Positions 13,801-25,913 of a DNA stretch of 64,000 nt are shown here, piece after piece (the first letter of the stretch is position 1; every line of letters starts with the position of its first letter). The translations under genes and the position numbers were made by a program. The notes beneath the pieces are model-generated. The model did not search any database. It had not been told where the DNA came from and saw nothing but the letters and a program-made list of their open reading frames with translations. This DNA comes from Psettodes erumei (taxonomy: Eukaryota; Chordata; Actinopteri; Pleuronectiformes; Psettodidae): the NCBI GenBank assembly GCA_016785225.1, contig JAFBJZ010000603.1:2703501-2767500 (forward strand), written 5' to 3'.

Positions 13801-16800
13801 AGATAAGTCTCGTCTTATTCAAGAGGAGGCATCTGTGTTTTATGAAGAACACACAAATAAAGCACTGGATGAAAAGAGAGCGAGAGAATAGCTTTGATAA
13901 ACTACACACACATCGTCTCACGCAACACTTGTCAGTAGGTGACAGTGTGATCGACCCTTAAAGCTTTGAGTGGGTACATGAGAAGATGGATGCGACATCC
14001 AGAGACAGTTGCATAGATTTTTTTGGTGTGCAAAATACAAACACGTCACCACTGAAAATAAACATTATAAGAGACAAACTAATACCTCAGAATTAAGTAG
14101 TTATCTTAAGTGTCTGTGTAACGCTGATGATGACGTAGAACAAACTGATGCGGTTCCTTCTTCTCAGAAAGTGCTGATTCCTTCACAGCATCTTGTCGCC
14201 TCTGTTAGCCCGCACAGCTCTGCATGTGCTGTTATGATGTTTCCAGACGTCACTAGATGTGTATCACAGACAGCCAGGGAGGCATTAACGTGAGTGAGTG
14301 CGCAGGCCTTGCATGAGTTGAAGAGCATGTTTGAAAGTGTCTAAAGCATGTATGAGTGGGGCATAAAAACACCTTGAAAGTCGATATCTGTTGGTGCTAA
14401 TTTTCTGTGACGCTGCAATCTAAGAAAACAAGAGTAAGAGTCTACAGCCTTGCCGAGCAGCTCGGTCAGACTGCACTTAGGCAGTGGAGCTTTGAGTCAG
14501 ATTGTTCACATGGCAGTCAAAATATTACCCATATTCACCATAAGAGTTTAGCATGTTAAAGGCTGATGGTTGTGCAGATGGTTACTGGACAAATTTAAAT
14601 CTGAACTTGATGATGATACTAAGTGCAAGGTTTAAGAAATCATAGCAATCCATGCAATATAAATTGAACTATTCCAGTCTGGTGGTGGACCATCTAACAA
14701 ACATATCCATCCCAAATATTCCCGTTATCAAGAGAAAACAACTTTTGCCAAGGGGTGTATGTGGTGTGTTGAGACATCTCGTGTGGATGTCTTGATAAGA
14801 TGAAATTTGTTGAACCTTGACCCAAAGCTGCACTGACCTTTGTGGAAGCCAGTCATTGTTCACCAGTACTTAAACTGAAAGATGGATGTAAAACCTATTA
14901 CAATGTACAATAACAAATTGGCCTCATGCGACATTAGTGTTGGACCTAAGGGTTCCATCTTAGCACCACTAGGGGTTCCAGCAGTGCTAAATAATGTGAT
15001 GGCCGATGCAGAATATGCATTGCAAACCCCTGTTTTTTCTGTTGTATGAATGAATATGAGTGAATATGCTTTAACAAGCACTCTCTTTTGTTAGTCATTG
15101 CTCAGAGTGACACCAATAAACCCACCAGCACAGCGAAGGGTGCAGGTACTGGCAATGAAGGTATGTAATTTCCTCTTTTAGCTTTTGTTCAGCTCTTCGG
15201 TGCTTGTTCCTGCACAGAGCTGCAACGGGAAAACCCAGCTCCCCAAGACAGAGCACACTGCTCATCTGCAACAGGGCTGCCAGGTGTCAACTTGTGACAC
15301 TGCAATAAAAACTGCATTTTTTCCAAGCTGGTAATGCCTCAGTGAGAAGTCTATAAATAACTTTTATGCTGGCTCGATTCATTTGTTCATTCATAGTTCC
15401 GATTCTATTCCAAGCGTATATCAGTTTCTGATTTGTGCTGAGCGGTAAATGTGGAACCGTTTGGAATATAAGGTGTCTGTCATCTTTTATCACACCACTT
15501 TACAGTTAAATATATTACAACTACTGTAAATTAAGCCACACAATCACAAATGAGACTAATTTTAGACTTCTCTTATGTATACCCTACATTGTTCAAAACC
15601 TTGGCTTCAGACGCTGCAGTCCCCAGCAGCAGTGGAGGAATTCTTACATGGCAGAGATAAGGACAGACTGCTCTATTTGTCAGTGCATGGGGCCCCTTAA
15701 GGGCCCAGAGAATCTGATGTCCACACACTCTTTATCCTGCACTCTGACATTTTCTCAGCAGTATGAGGTTACATACGAGGAAAAAGACATCAACATCATC
15801 ATGCCTCCTTTTCTGTGAACAAAACAGCCTCTCACTCTTGTTTCTGGTGACATCAGGACAAAATGTCAAAAGTTCCCAAAAGGTTGCAGGCGAAACAAAG
15901 TATTCTCTAAATGAGAATGGACAGGAGCTAACATTTTTAGATGACCTATGTATCATTTGCTATTTTTATCTGCGGCTTCTGTTTGGTACGCTGACCTGTG
16001 ACCTATTCGCTTCTCACTGAATTTTAGAAGAGGGCAAAGAGCACAAAGTGTACTGAAGTACATCCCCAGGATTACAAGCGTTGCAGGGTGAGAGTTTGTA
16101 ACCTGTAGTGGCTGCAGGCTGGCAGGGTCACAGCCCACCCATGGGGGAGGGAAGATAAGGTCACAGAGGCTGAGGAGGATGCATGTTCCCAGACACAAAG
16201 TAGACAGCTCCAGAGCTCAAACACAAAACACAGGAAAACACTCGCAGGCAGGAAGGAATGGCATGATTCTTGATACCTTTTCCTGTAAAACCCCAAATTA
16301 AAAAAAATGTCTTCATCAGATCAAAGGTTTAAAAGAAAAATCGGATAAATGCGGCAATGGGATGAAGCCAGTAGACACCACATTTCAGGTTAGATCATGT
16401 TAATTGTTCTTTGAATCTAAATATATCTCTCAGAGTTGCAGGAAAGATTACAATTTGGACAGCACAAGCAAAGTGCATATACAATAAAGACGCTCATGCA
16501 TACTTGATTGCAGCGGGGTCCCTCAGGAAGAAAAGGTTATAGGATCTCTGAAAAGACGGCCATTGTTCATCATCTCCAGCAAAATGACTTTGTAAAATTG
16601 AGAGGAAGAAAGGCAAGCCACTGGACCAATGTGATTGCAGCCCCTGAAAGTGGAGAGCACTGATGCGTGAGTGAAAAGCGCCTTATGTCAAATATAATTG
16701 TCCTGCCTTGAAAAACAAGCTAGCAATGTCTGATTTGATTCCCTCCTGTTTGGCTCAAGTTACTTCCTGTCTGCTTTAAGCACATTGGTAGTGACAATGA

Positions 16801-16944
16801 GCTCCTGGAGAGATTTTGGGATGTTCTGATTTCTTTGTCCACCAAAGGGCTCTATTTAATGACCTCTTATTTCCTGTTTTTTTTTTTTTCTTCGTTTGAA
16901 GTCCCTGAATCCTCTTCAACTCTTAAATCACAAGTTTGACTTTT

Positions 16945-17115
16945 TTCCTGAGAGTTAAATTAGAAGATCAATACCATTCCCTTATCTGTAAAATACTAGA
17001 AGCTGCTACCAGCATACAGTTAGCTTAGCTTAGTGCAAAGAGTGGAGTTAAGCAGCTAGCATGGCACTGTTTGAAAACCAAATCCAGCGTCGAAGCATTA
17101 TCTCTAAAGCTCTAA
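16945..17115. repeat. Degenerate teleost interspersed repeat (TTAGCTTAGCTTAG type)
   Basis: GAGAGTTAAATTAGAAGATC, then AATACCATTCCCTTATCTGT and ACAGTTAGCTTAGCTTAGTG are the ordered landmarks of a very common fish repeat. The copy is old and lacks clear termini. Confidence 0.55.
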
Positions 17116-17214
17116 AGTTTTTCTTAATAACACAACACTAAAGATTGGAAGCAAAGTCAAGAGTCTACAGTCAATCCAGCAACTCTGTGATGCTTCACGC
17201 CTCATACTGTGAGG

Positions 17215-17575
17215 CGTGCTTTGAGATAGATGCTAATGCACACAATGCCAACTGTGGATGTTTAGCAGAAAAAAGTTTGACAATGTTTCACATATTAGTT
17301 TAGCATGTTAGAACACTGACATTTGCTAATTAGCACAAAATGTGTCAGCACTCTTGCAGGTATATGATGAGCAACCAAAGTGTGGGACAAATTGAAATTT
17401 TGATCTCATGGTAGAGTAGAGGAAAAGTCAGAGGATGATAACTGTCTGAACAAAATTTAATGCCAATCAGGTTCTTTGGAAATATTTCAGTCTGGACCAA
17501 AGTGGTGCACCAACTGACAGGCACTGTCATTCATGATGCCTTGCTGCTAGTATGGCCAAAACAAAAATTAACCTT
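17215..17575. repeat. Interspersed repeat, GCTAATGCACACAATGCCAA type, copy 3
   Basis: The most complete copy of the family also seen near 7970 and 10380. It shows GATGCTAATG, TTTAGCATGTTAGAACACTG, GCAGGTATATGATGAGCAAC, GAGGAAAAGTCAGAGGATGA, TCAGTCTGGACCAAAGTGGT and GCCTTGCTGCTAGTATGGCC in order. Confidence 0.6.
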
Positions 17576-18788
17576 CATTCTCTTAAATTGCAATTAATTA
17601 TAATGAAGCTGTGAGACATTGTGTCCAAAATAAGACTGAAACAAGGCCTTTTTGATATAATTCCAAGCTCCATGACTGAGATGCCAACTCTTAAAATGGA
17701 AGAGGTGGATTTCTCCCATGGACACTTGACATCCTGCTTGGGTCTGCTGTCCTGGGCTCTGAAGGCTCTGTGCTGAGATGACTGCAGTGGCCCTTTTCCT
17801 GGCTTTTCTTTTGCCCATTGCTGCTGGCCTGGAAGCATGTCCAGCTGTCCCATCATTCTGTCAGCACTACTGTCTCCCTCAGCCCCAGATTAAAAACGCC
17901 AAAGGGGCCGCCAGGAAAAGTGGCTCGCCCTCGTCTCTCAGGACTTATGTCAAAAATGTTTCAGTCCTCAGGTAATTTGCTACAGTCTGGGATCCTTTCA
18001 CTATTTACTTCAAAGAACTTTGCAAAGAGAGGGAGAGAGAGAGAAATGAAAGGGAGGAAAAATGATATTTAGTTGTGGGTAGTGACAGATCTACATTCTT
18101 GAGTATTGACATGCGATGTGAGTGAGGAGTCTTTCTCTGGGGATGCTGACTGAGTCTGTAACAGTCCTTAAATCCGACTGATAAAAAGCAGTGAATCCAC
18201 TGACTGTCTACCAAAATAGAGCTTAGTCAAACAAATTGACTCAACTCCAAAAGAATGCACAGTCACTCCTACACAAATAGACTGCTTACTCGACAGTTAA
18301 AGTTCAAGGTTTGGAAAATCACTCACATGACTGCATGTAAATTGCAGTCATTCGCGTTTGATGCACAAATAAACGCATTTAACGCTAAATGTCAACAGGT
18401 TTCTTTGGGTTAGCATCTCGCAGCTATCCTTTATCTGAAAAAGGGTTGAATTGTTAAATCCAGTCTGAAATGGTCTTGTAATGGTGCACTGGTCATCTTT
18501 ATTTAAACGCTGGGAAGTTCTGCCCTCTCTGTACAAAAATCCTCTGCTGTTAGACTGCAATGCAAACTGGTTAAGACCTGTGGAATGAGGAAGACAAACC
18601 GGAAATGTCAATTCAATTACTTAACGACTTGGTAAGCCTCACACAGGATTTTGATTTATTAACCCTTAAATGGTCCTACTCAGAGAAAAGCAATGTAAAA
18701 AGTTTGTTTTTGTCCACTCAGTTGTTGTCAGACCTTATCAGTAATGTGGCTTGTTTATATAAATTGGCCTTGGGTTACATGAAACTCA

Positions 18789-18812
18789 CTATTATTATTA
18801 TTATTATTATTT
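18789..18812. repeat. (ATT)n microsatellite
   Basis: About eight ATT units in an AT-rich setting. Confidence 0.9.
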
Positions 18813-21639
18813 ATCATACTGACACTTTATTACCAGTACACTTTGTGTTCCATGGCAATATTTACATATCTTAAGAAAACTGTAGCTGCAGTGAGAGATT
18901 TAAACCATCAATGAAACAAAGAGTTTATTTTATAGTAGAAAGCTCTATAAAACTACTCTAAACTTAAAAAATACAATTTGCTATGAAAATTCTGCCATAG
19001 AAAGGCCACAACCCACTTTTTAAGGTCTGATTCTTAGTATTGTATATCTCAACAGAGTGCTGGAGATGCCTCAGAACAACTCATTTTCAACAAGGCAGCA
19101 CAAGTCAAAATCACCAAAAGATTCAGGAGACCATGTCTGTCTAGGCTGACAAGAACAACTACTCAATCAGAATAAGTGAATGGTAGTTTAAATTAATGCA
19201 ACAGTAGACACAACAGATTAATCACACCCAGGCCCAAAGAGTTTAGGAGTAGGTTTTCAGGGTATGGATTCAGGACCAGCCATGATCAGCACCTGTCCTG
19301 TGGAGCTGCGGAGCTACATACCAGCACAGAGTAATATGCACTCTTACTGTTTGTGTGTATACTTTCAAGCCCTACAAGTGTGCACATGTGGGATGAAAGA
19401 GCTTGACACCGGTCCTGTCTCAGCATTCGGGTTTTTGAAATGCACCAACACGAAAGAATTCACGGATCCTCAGCAGGCCATGACAAACCCGTGACATCTC
19501 CGCAGAACAACATCTCCAGTTTTCAAGTCCAAATCAGGAATGCATGGGCACATTCACAGCAAACAAAAACAGTGATTAAAGAGGGTAACAGGATCAGCTC
19601 TAATCAGCGTGTCCTGAGAAAATGCCAAGGAGGTTTCAACTATTGTCAGGTCACTCCGAGAGGTGATCTCCTTCCCTATTAATTATGTGCTGTGCCGCTG
19701 CAGTCATCCTCCCCAGTGTGAGGAACCTTCTCTGCTTTCATAAGTCTGTGCAGAAGGATCAAAACACGCAGAGAGACTGTGTAGAGAATGAAGCTCCCTC
19801 TGACGTGCCTGCCCTCTCATTTTTCTGACAAGGAACAATGGCCACCTCATGCCACTAATGGCACTCTTACAGAGAGAGCGCAAAGACGAGCAAAGAGGTG
19901 GGGGGGAGAAATAACCATTATCCAAAGACATGTTGTATCATGTGATAAATTCTGTTTTCTCAAGCCAAATCCTTTGGTGCCTCTGCTGGAAATATTCAGA
20001 GCTTGTAATAGCGATTTGATCATCAGATAAAGAGTGGGCTAAGCACTGAGAGACAGAAGAGAGAAGAATAATGATCATGCATTTTGGGCTTATCGCTGAC
20101 GGAATAGCTCAATAACATCCTCTGTTTAGCCCAAATGACAGCCCACTTCTATAATCCTCGCTGTGAGGGGTCAGGGAGGGATGGCAACCGTCACGGAGTT
20201 TCCTACACTCTTTGCTGTGCCAGTGCTGCCCTCTGTTGATCACAAGTCCCAATCACTAATGATTTTCACACTTTCCTCACTTTTCCTTACTCATTTTTAT
20301 CTTCTGCACATGCATGTGCTCAGTTAAAGTTCATCACTGTACTTTACCAATGACTTCCATAACAAAACAGTTGCCAATCATAATGAATTCATGACAGCTG
20401 ACACAGATAGACTGAGATTGAGACTTTGGGCCCTTACTTAGAGAGCAGTAAAAGGGCCCCCTGCGTACACTGGCAGAAAGAGCCCCCTCCACAAGAAATT
20501 TGTTTCTTACAGTCTTTTTTATTTAAGCGTATTCTAATCAACCCATTGTTGGGCAAAAGAAACTACACCTGAACGTGCGCATGCTGGAGATTAAAGAAAA
20601 GGCTGCATACACCCCAAAGTGTCCTGCCACAGAAAATTCCTATATTATCCTCAATGCAGTTTATATAAGATGCTATAGGAAACAATTAATGGAAACCTTT
20701 GATGCAGATTATATTCTACGAAGATATAGTTGTCCAGCTGGAAACTAAACAAATTTTAAAGTAGCCTCACTATAGAGATGCACTCTGCAGCTTTTTTATG
20801 TTGGAAATTAAGGTAAAGTATGATGAAACTGAATATTAGATCAGGATCAAGGGCAAAAGTGCAATGAGGTCATTGAGACTTTTGTTTGAGCTCAATGACA
20901 GAAACCAAAAGTTGATTGTAGTTGCACATCTGCTGCATAAACCAGACATTATATCCCGTTCCATTCATTTGTCTTCCTTGTCAATACCTGGTGTGAGCAT
21001 TACCCACAATGCAAATTGACTGACATTTTATCCCACTAACGACAAATGTAGCATGGAACCTCTAGCCTCCAGCAGAGATGGGAAGTGGACTACGGAGGAC
21101 TGGCGAGCTCACTTCTCAACACCCCCAGATTCTTCTTCATTTTCAAACTTGTCGTCCTCTGTTTCACCTGACGCCGACTCAAGGGGCATCGCTCGAGGCA
21201 ACGTTTCAGACTGAGCACAGCTCCCTCTGGAGCCACAGCAGGCATTATGCAACATTTCTCTCATATGTGCTTCGTGTGCTGAGCAGCCTTTGCCATGCAA
21301 GATGCAAAGATATGAAAAACGGAATGAATTATATGCAAAATATAAAATGGATATTTAAAAAATTCTATTCTGCAACTTTAAAAATGTTGCAGAAAGGCCT
21401 GAGATAGACATTATCACAAGTATAGATGCCACAATAGTCCCACTGAGCAGTGTTTTTTTATTTTTATGCAGACAATTCTATGCAGTAAATCATGGCAGGT
21501 ACTTTTTGACTTATTATGTAAATATTATAAAGGTCCTTAGTGTGCATACATAACCTCAGGGAGAGTGAACATAGTCATTGGTTCAATGTAACTGTAGACA
21601 TACGTCAAAAAAGGACTAGATGAATGCAGAAAGTTAGAT

Positions 21640-21802
21640 TTTATGACTTTATTTACAAGAAAGAATACAAAATATAGGACGTTTTAATAATATATACACT
21701 GTACATTGCAGGGCAGTTCTTCATCTTCTCATCCAGACAATCCAGTTTGTTCCCACTAAGCAGCCCCGCTGTTCTCAGTCTGTCAATCTCTGCACCACTT
21801 CA
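21640..21802 (-). other. her11 3' UTR with Pumilio motifs and poly(A) signal
   Basis: Read on the minus strand, the UTR is short, about 150 nt from the stop to an AATAAA (plus 21648-21653). It carries two perfect Pumilio response elements: UGUAUAUA (plus 21691-21698) and UGUAAAUA (plus 21650-21657). The second overlaps the poly(A) signal. Such elements promote fast mRNA turnover. Confidence 0.65.
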
Positions 21803-23482
21803 TCAAAACCAAGGTCTCCATATGGCGGACAAAGTGTTTGGTAGTGACCCCTCCCTTGGCACAGGGTGTGGAGAGGATCTCAGAGCGCTAAGCGGGGGGA
21901 AGTGGAGGCCAGGAGGCGTGGTGTGAGGGAGTGTGGGCGACAAACTGTAGAAGGAGGTGTTGGAGGATGGAGGTGACATGCTGGGGGGGAAGGAGAAGTG
22001 AGAGGCTAATGACGGGAAAGGAGGAGAGGTGGCATATGTGGAGAAAGAAGGAGAGAACCAGGGGGAAGTGGGAGGGGAGAGACAGTCGTGGCACGGTGTG
22101 GAGCAAGAGTTTGGCTGAAACGGGGAATGGGACGGAAAAATCGACTTGGAAGACTCGTCTCTTGTCTCAGATGTGCAGGCTGCGTCCAGAGACGCTGCGT
22201 TGGGCATCTCTGTCGTTTTCCGGTTGAAGTCCACTTGTGGCTGCTGGGTCTCTGTATGATGTTTCAGTCCCTCTATCAGGCTTGCTCTCTGCGCTGGTGT
22301 TATTTTGTGCATGTAGCTGGTCAGCTGGGCCATGCATTGCTGAAAACCCGCACTCTGAACGGTGAAGAGAGGAGGAAGACCCAACTCAGGGTGATGAAGG
22401 CCTACCACAGGAGCATGAGTCTTCATCTGACTATTAGTAGCATCTGCAATTAGTAAAAAGACACCACAATAAGAGATGACAGAGATTTCCACAAAGATTC
22501 ATTGCAACAAAAAAGGTATTGATGCACATTAAGAGGCTGGTGAACTGTTTTGTTGCTCTTCGACTAACCATTGCTCAGGTTCCTTCCATCAGTCCACTTC
22601 TGAAGATATTCCACAGCCACGTCCAGAATCTCTGCCTTCTCTATTTTTGGATTCTGAAGTCGCTGTGAGTGGCAACATGAAACATGGGAGAAATTCATTT
22701 CATCACCGTAAGGTTGTGATTTTTGCAAACATGTCTGTATGCAATTGTTTAGACTGACTCACTGGATCCGATGTATGATTCGACAGCAAAGTTCTCAGTT
22801 CAGCAAGACTTTGATTTATTCGATCACGCCTCTTCTTCTCAACAAGAGGTTTCAGAATCTAGAGGGAGATAATGTGATTATGATAAATTGTGGCCACTCG
22901 TCAGGTGTCCCAGTTAAAAATTAATTAATCAATTAATTAATTAATTGATATATATATATATGCAGAATGAATGCTTTGACTAATGGTTAAAAAAATATTT
23001 AGTATATTTATCAGTAGTAAAACATTAGCAAGAACATCTTTTGCGTTTGTGAGCTGTAAAAATTCTTAGAAGCATAAATATATTACAATCGTTAGGTTAT
23101 TATAATAAATTATTTTTGTCCAGATGTGCTTCATCTCTTTTCTAATGTGTCAGAGATCAAGTGATCCACTGGATGAGGGACTTCCTGATGATTTAAAGAG
23201 CAAAAAAGACAAACAACTACAGGAGGAAAAAACAGCCGTCACAACCCCAACCTGCATAACTCATGAGTTGTCCTTAATGATGGCTGATAACGCATCTTGA
23301 AAGTATCAGTGAATCATTTGTTCATATAGATAAATATATTAGCTACAATTTAAAAGAAAAATCTTTTGAAAATATCCATTGTTAGAAAGTGACCCCAAGG
23401 AAACAAGTACATTAAAAGACGTTCTTACCCTTTTTCTGCTCTTGGCGTCATCCTGAATGGGATTTTGTATTTTTCTGGTCAT
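21803..23482 (-). CDS. her11: Hairy/E(spl) bHLH-Orange repressor, her1/her11 class
   Basis: Four coding exons on the minus strand: 23429-23482, 22763-22858, 22569-22662 and 21803-22443, giving 294 residues; all junctions are GT/AG and in frame. The start ATG (MTRKIQNPIQDD) sits in GCAACAATG, and exon 1 ends in SRKR just before the basic region. Residues 16-75 form the bHLH, with the Hes-type proline in KPLVEKKRRDRIN. Residues 112-150 form the Orange domain (AGFQQCMAQL..YMHKITPAQR). A Ser/Pro-rich tail ends in WRPW plus F, the Groucho/TLE-binding motif. Proteins of this class repress transcription from N-/E-boxes and oscillate in the presomitic mesoderm under Notch. The gene lies head to head with a her5-like gene, as in zebrafish her11/her5. 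Choosing her11 over her1 rests on that pairing and on hprt1 linkage. Confidence 0.8.
22921..22965. repeat. TTAATTAA / (TA)n low-complexity tract in her11 intron 1
   Basis: Repeated TTAATTAA units followed by a TA tract, about 60 bp on the intron-1 side of exon 2 of the her11-like gene. Confidence 0.8.
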
Positions 23483-25913
23483 TGTTGCAGCGTTTGGTCC
23501 AACTGTCCTGACTGAGAGATGCAGCTGTTGAAAAGGCCTCCTGTTCCCTGTAGGCGGTTCTGAGCGGTCCTCGTGTTGCCTCTGATTGGCTGACCGGTGT
23601 GAGTGACGACACTTAACGCAAAACGGTTTTATCATGGGCCTGGAGACCGAAACTAACAATTCACCAGCTTGACCAACAATGGAAAGTTAGGGCAACATAT
23701 TGTGTCCTTTGTCACTTAAAATGTTTTTTATGCAGCCTGCTGTCAGAAGATGTCACAAATGGATTTTTGATTGTTTTAATTTTGTAATAAAAATCGAACT
23801 GGTTTCGTAGTAATCGTATGTTATGAATGAAGCAGATTAATATAATAATAAACACTGTGTAAGATCAATCACATTCTTAATGTAAATGTGGTAAATGTTA
23901 AACACCCATGAAGTGAGACCATGGGAACCTTTCTTTTTTCTCGTGGGAACAGAAATGAAGTGAGAGATTGAGCAGCTACAAGGACTTTTTACAACGTGTG
24001 AGACATCGCCACTTTGCACTACGTGATGAAAAACACCAAACGAAGGCACGTACAGCGTGTTGGTCCAAATGAACAAGCGGCTCCAGACTCTCAGATTCAT
24101 GCATCTATTTACACATTTGGAGTTGTATGCGTATCGGTAAAATTAAAAAACAACAACAACATCATCACGCAAAATGATCTATGATATGAATGTGAGGGTA
24201 AACGCGTTGTGTGGGAACAACAGGCAAAGGCGAGCACGGGTCACATGCGCCTGCTGATGTGATGATGAAGTGTGAGGAAGACTGTTACACCTGAGTGCTA
24301 AGTGTGCGCTGCTGCGGGTCAGCTTCGTGCCTCGCGTTTGTTACTTCACACACTTTCAAAATCAAGCCAGCAGCTGACTTCACTTCACTGCTCCGAAACC
24401 CTGTCAGCTGCATTTGGTTTCAGTCTTTCCCTTTTTTTCTTTCTTTTTTTACGCTATTGTCATTGTGGATGATACACTCGAGGAGTCACGATATTAGAAG
24501 TGAACGGTTCGTTTCTCTGCCACCAAAGAGCACATTTTAAACTAATTAGTTTCCATCACAGGCTCAGGCAACCACGTTATATGGGACTTATTTATGGGGC
24601 GGGTCCACGTGTCTTCAATTCTTATACACACTCTCCAGAGAGAGAAGGGGGGTCCTAATATATACCTATAATATAACACATGCGCACCCTTGTGCTACAC
24701 CATAATATTGACCCTAGGATTAAAGATATATTTTTTAAAAAAATATAAAATGTATAGCCTTTTGTGCTAGATAGCCTAGATATAGCCTATAGTGAGTTTC
24801 CACTATTTGCCCACTGCCATAGTTACCAGGAGTGACCCCTGAGCCTCCACTAATCGCCCTCTCTTTGATTTTGAACGGAAGTATCATTGCCTCTGAAAAG
24901 CCACTTAATCTCTGCGGGATGCTCCGTGATCCGATCATCCCGGTGTTATCTCCACACTTTAGCCAATTATGGGGATCAGGGGTGACCGTAAATCCAGTGC
25001 TGAAAAAGCTACCCCCAAACCCAAAGCTCCATCCCAACTCCTTTGTCAAGACAAAAACACTGGACATGAAACATCGGGCAGCTCCTGCACAGATCTCGTC
25101 CAGTCAGGGCAAACTCTGATATAGAGGCTCCCAACTCCAAACACAAGCAGGCAACGTGACATCAGGCTGGATCTTGTAGTTGAGGGTGTGATGGAGGTAC
25201 GTGGGGGTTTTAATTGATGAGCAGAAATAACTTCACTGCTTGTATCTATGTGGAATTCCATCATTTACTGGAAGAAAAAAATGGTAGGGTTGGAAAAAAT
25301 ACAAATAGCCTAGCGCAAATGTAATTTTAATTGGCGATTTTAAAATTAAATAGAAGAGCAATTAGGACAGAAAACATTCACAGATTTTATAGGCTTATAG
25401 GCTATGTAGCTGAGGGGGGAGGGAGAAAGTCACTTTAAATAGTTTCAGTTTTGCTGAGTATAAAGTATCCGATAAAACTACTTTATCCGATTGATCTGAC
25501 TTGACCAAGCTTTCAAAAAATCTAAAAAACAAAACAAAAAGTCTAACACAAGTTTCCTTAATCATTTGGTTGACCTGACATCTTTTAACGGATTAAGAAA
25601 CCAAGTGGTAGTATTTTTGGGGGTTGGGAGACATAGAGCAGCCTTTACTTTAGACCACACATTTACTTCTTTGGGAAAGCCTGGCTCACAACTTTTAAAT
25701 TAAGAGTATACTGAAAACTATGGGTGCTGCTGTGCACCCATAAATCGATTCAGTACACTGCTGCGTTACCGTCACTGAATGAACGAGGGGGCGTGTCCAA
25801 CGGGGGCGTGACTGTGTGCAGGGACATCAACAAAGTGCAAAGAGGACACAAACATGCGTCCTTTCCACTTTGGATTCGCAGTAAGGCCAGACAGGCACGG
25901 CGCAGCTTTCAGC
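23483..25913. promoter_or_regulatory. Shared 2.4-kb head-to-head control region of the her pair
   Basis: It separates the two divergent her start codons and has no coding exon. Visible motifs: an inverted CCAAT box at 23585-23589, about 105 bp from the her11 ATG. Three Su(H)/RBPJ-type YRTGDGAA motifs, all in the same orientation, lie at 23920-23927 (CATGGGAA), 23942-23949 (CGTGGGAA) and 24210-24217 (TGTGGGAA). T-box-like AAGTGTGA is at 24268-24275 and TTACACCT at 24285-24292. A CACGTG E-box, the kind Her proteins bind, is at 24606-24611. This fits Notch plus T-box activation with Her feedback, as known for zebrafish her1/her7. Individual sites are unproved. Confidence 0.6.

Larger units (their letters stand above)
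1640..21620. other. Gene-poor intergenic region, about 20 kb
   Basis: No ORF here has a recognisable domain, coding-like exon pattern or paired splice sites; all ORFs are under about 110 codons. The region holds microsatellites, a poly(T) run at 2614-2632 and degenerate interspersed repeats (listed separately). Long AT-rich unique stretches, for example around 6280-6480, could include conserved non-coding elements. It lies between two developmental loci (fgf20 and the her pair), a usual place for long-range enhancers, but no enhancer can be proved from one sequence. I saw no tRNA or rRNA. Confidence 0.5.

Noticed and set aside
15640..15720. GC-rich palindrome-like GGGGCCCCTTAAGGGCCC
   Set aside because: Imperfect and short; no other structure around it supports a function.
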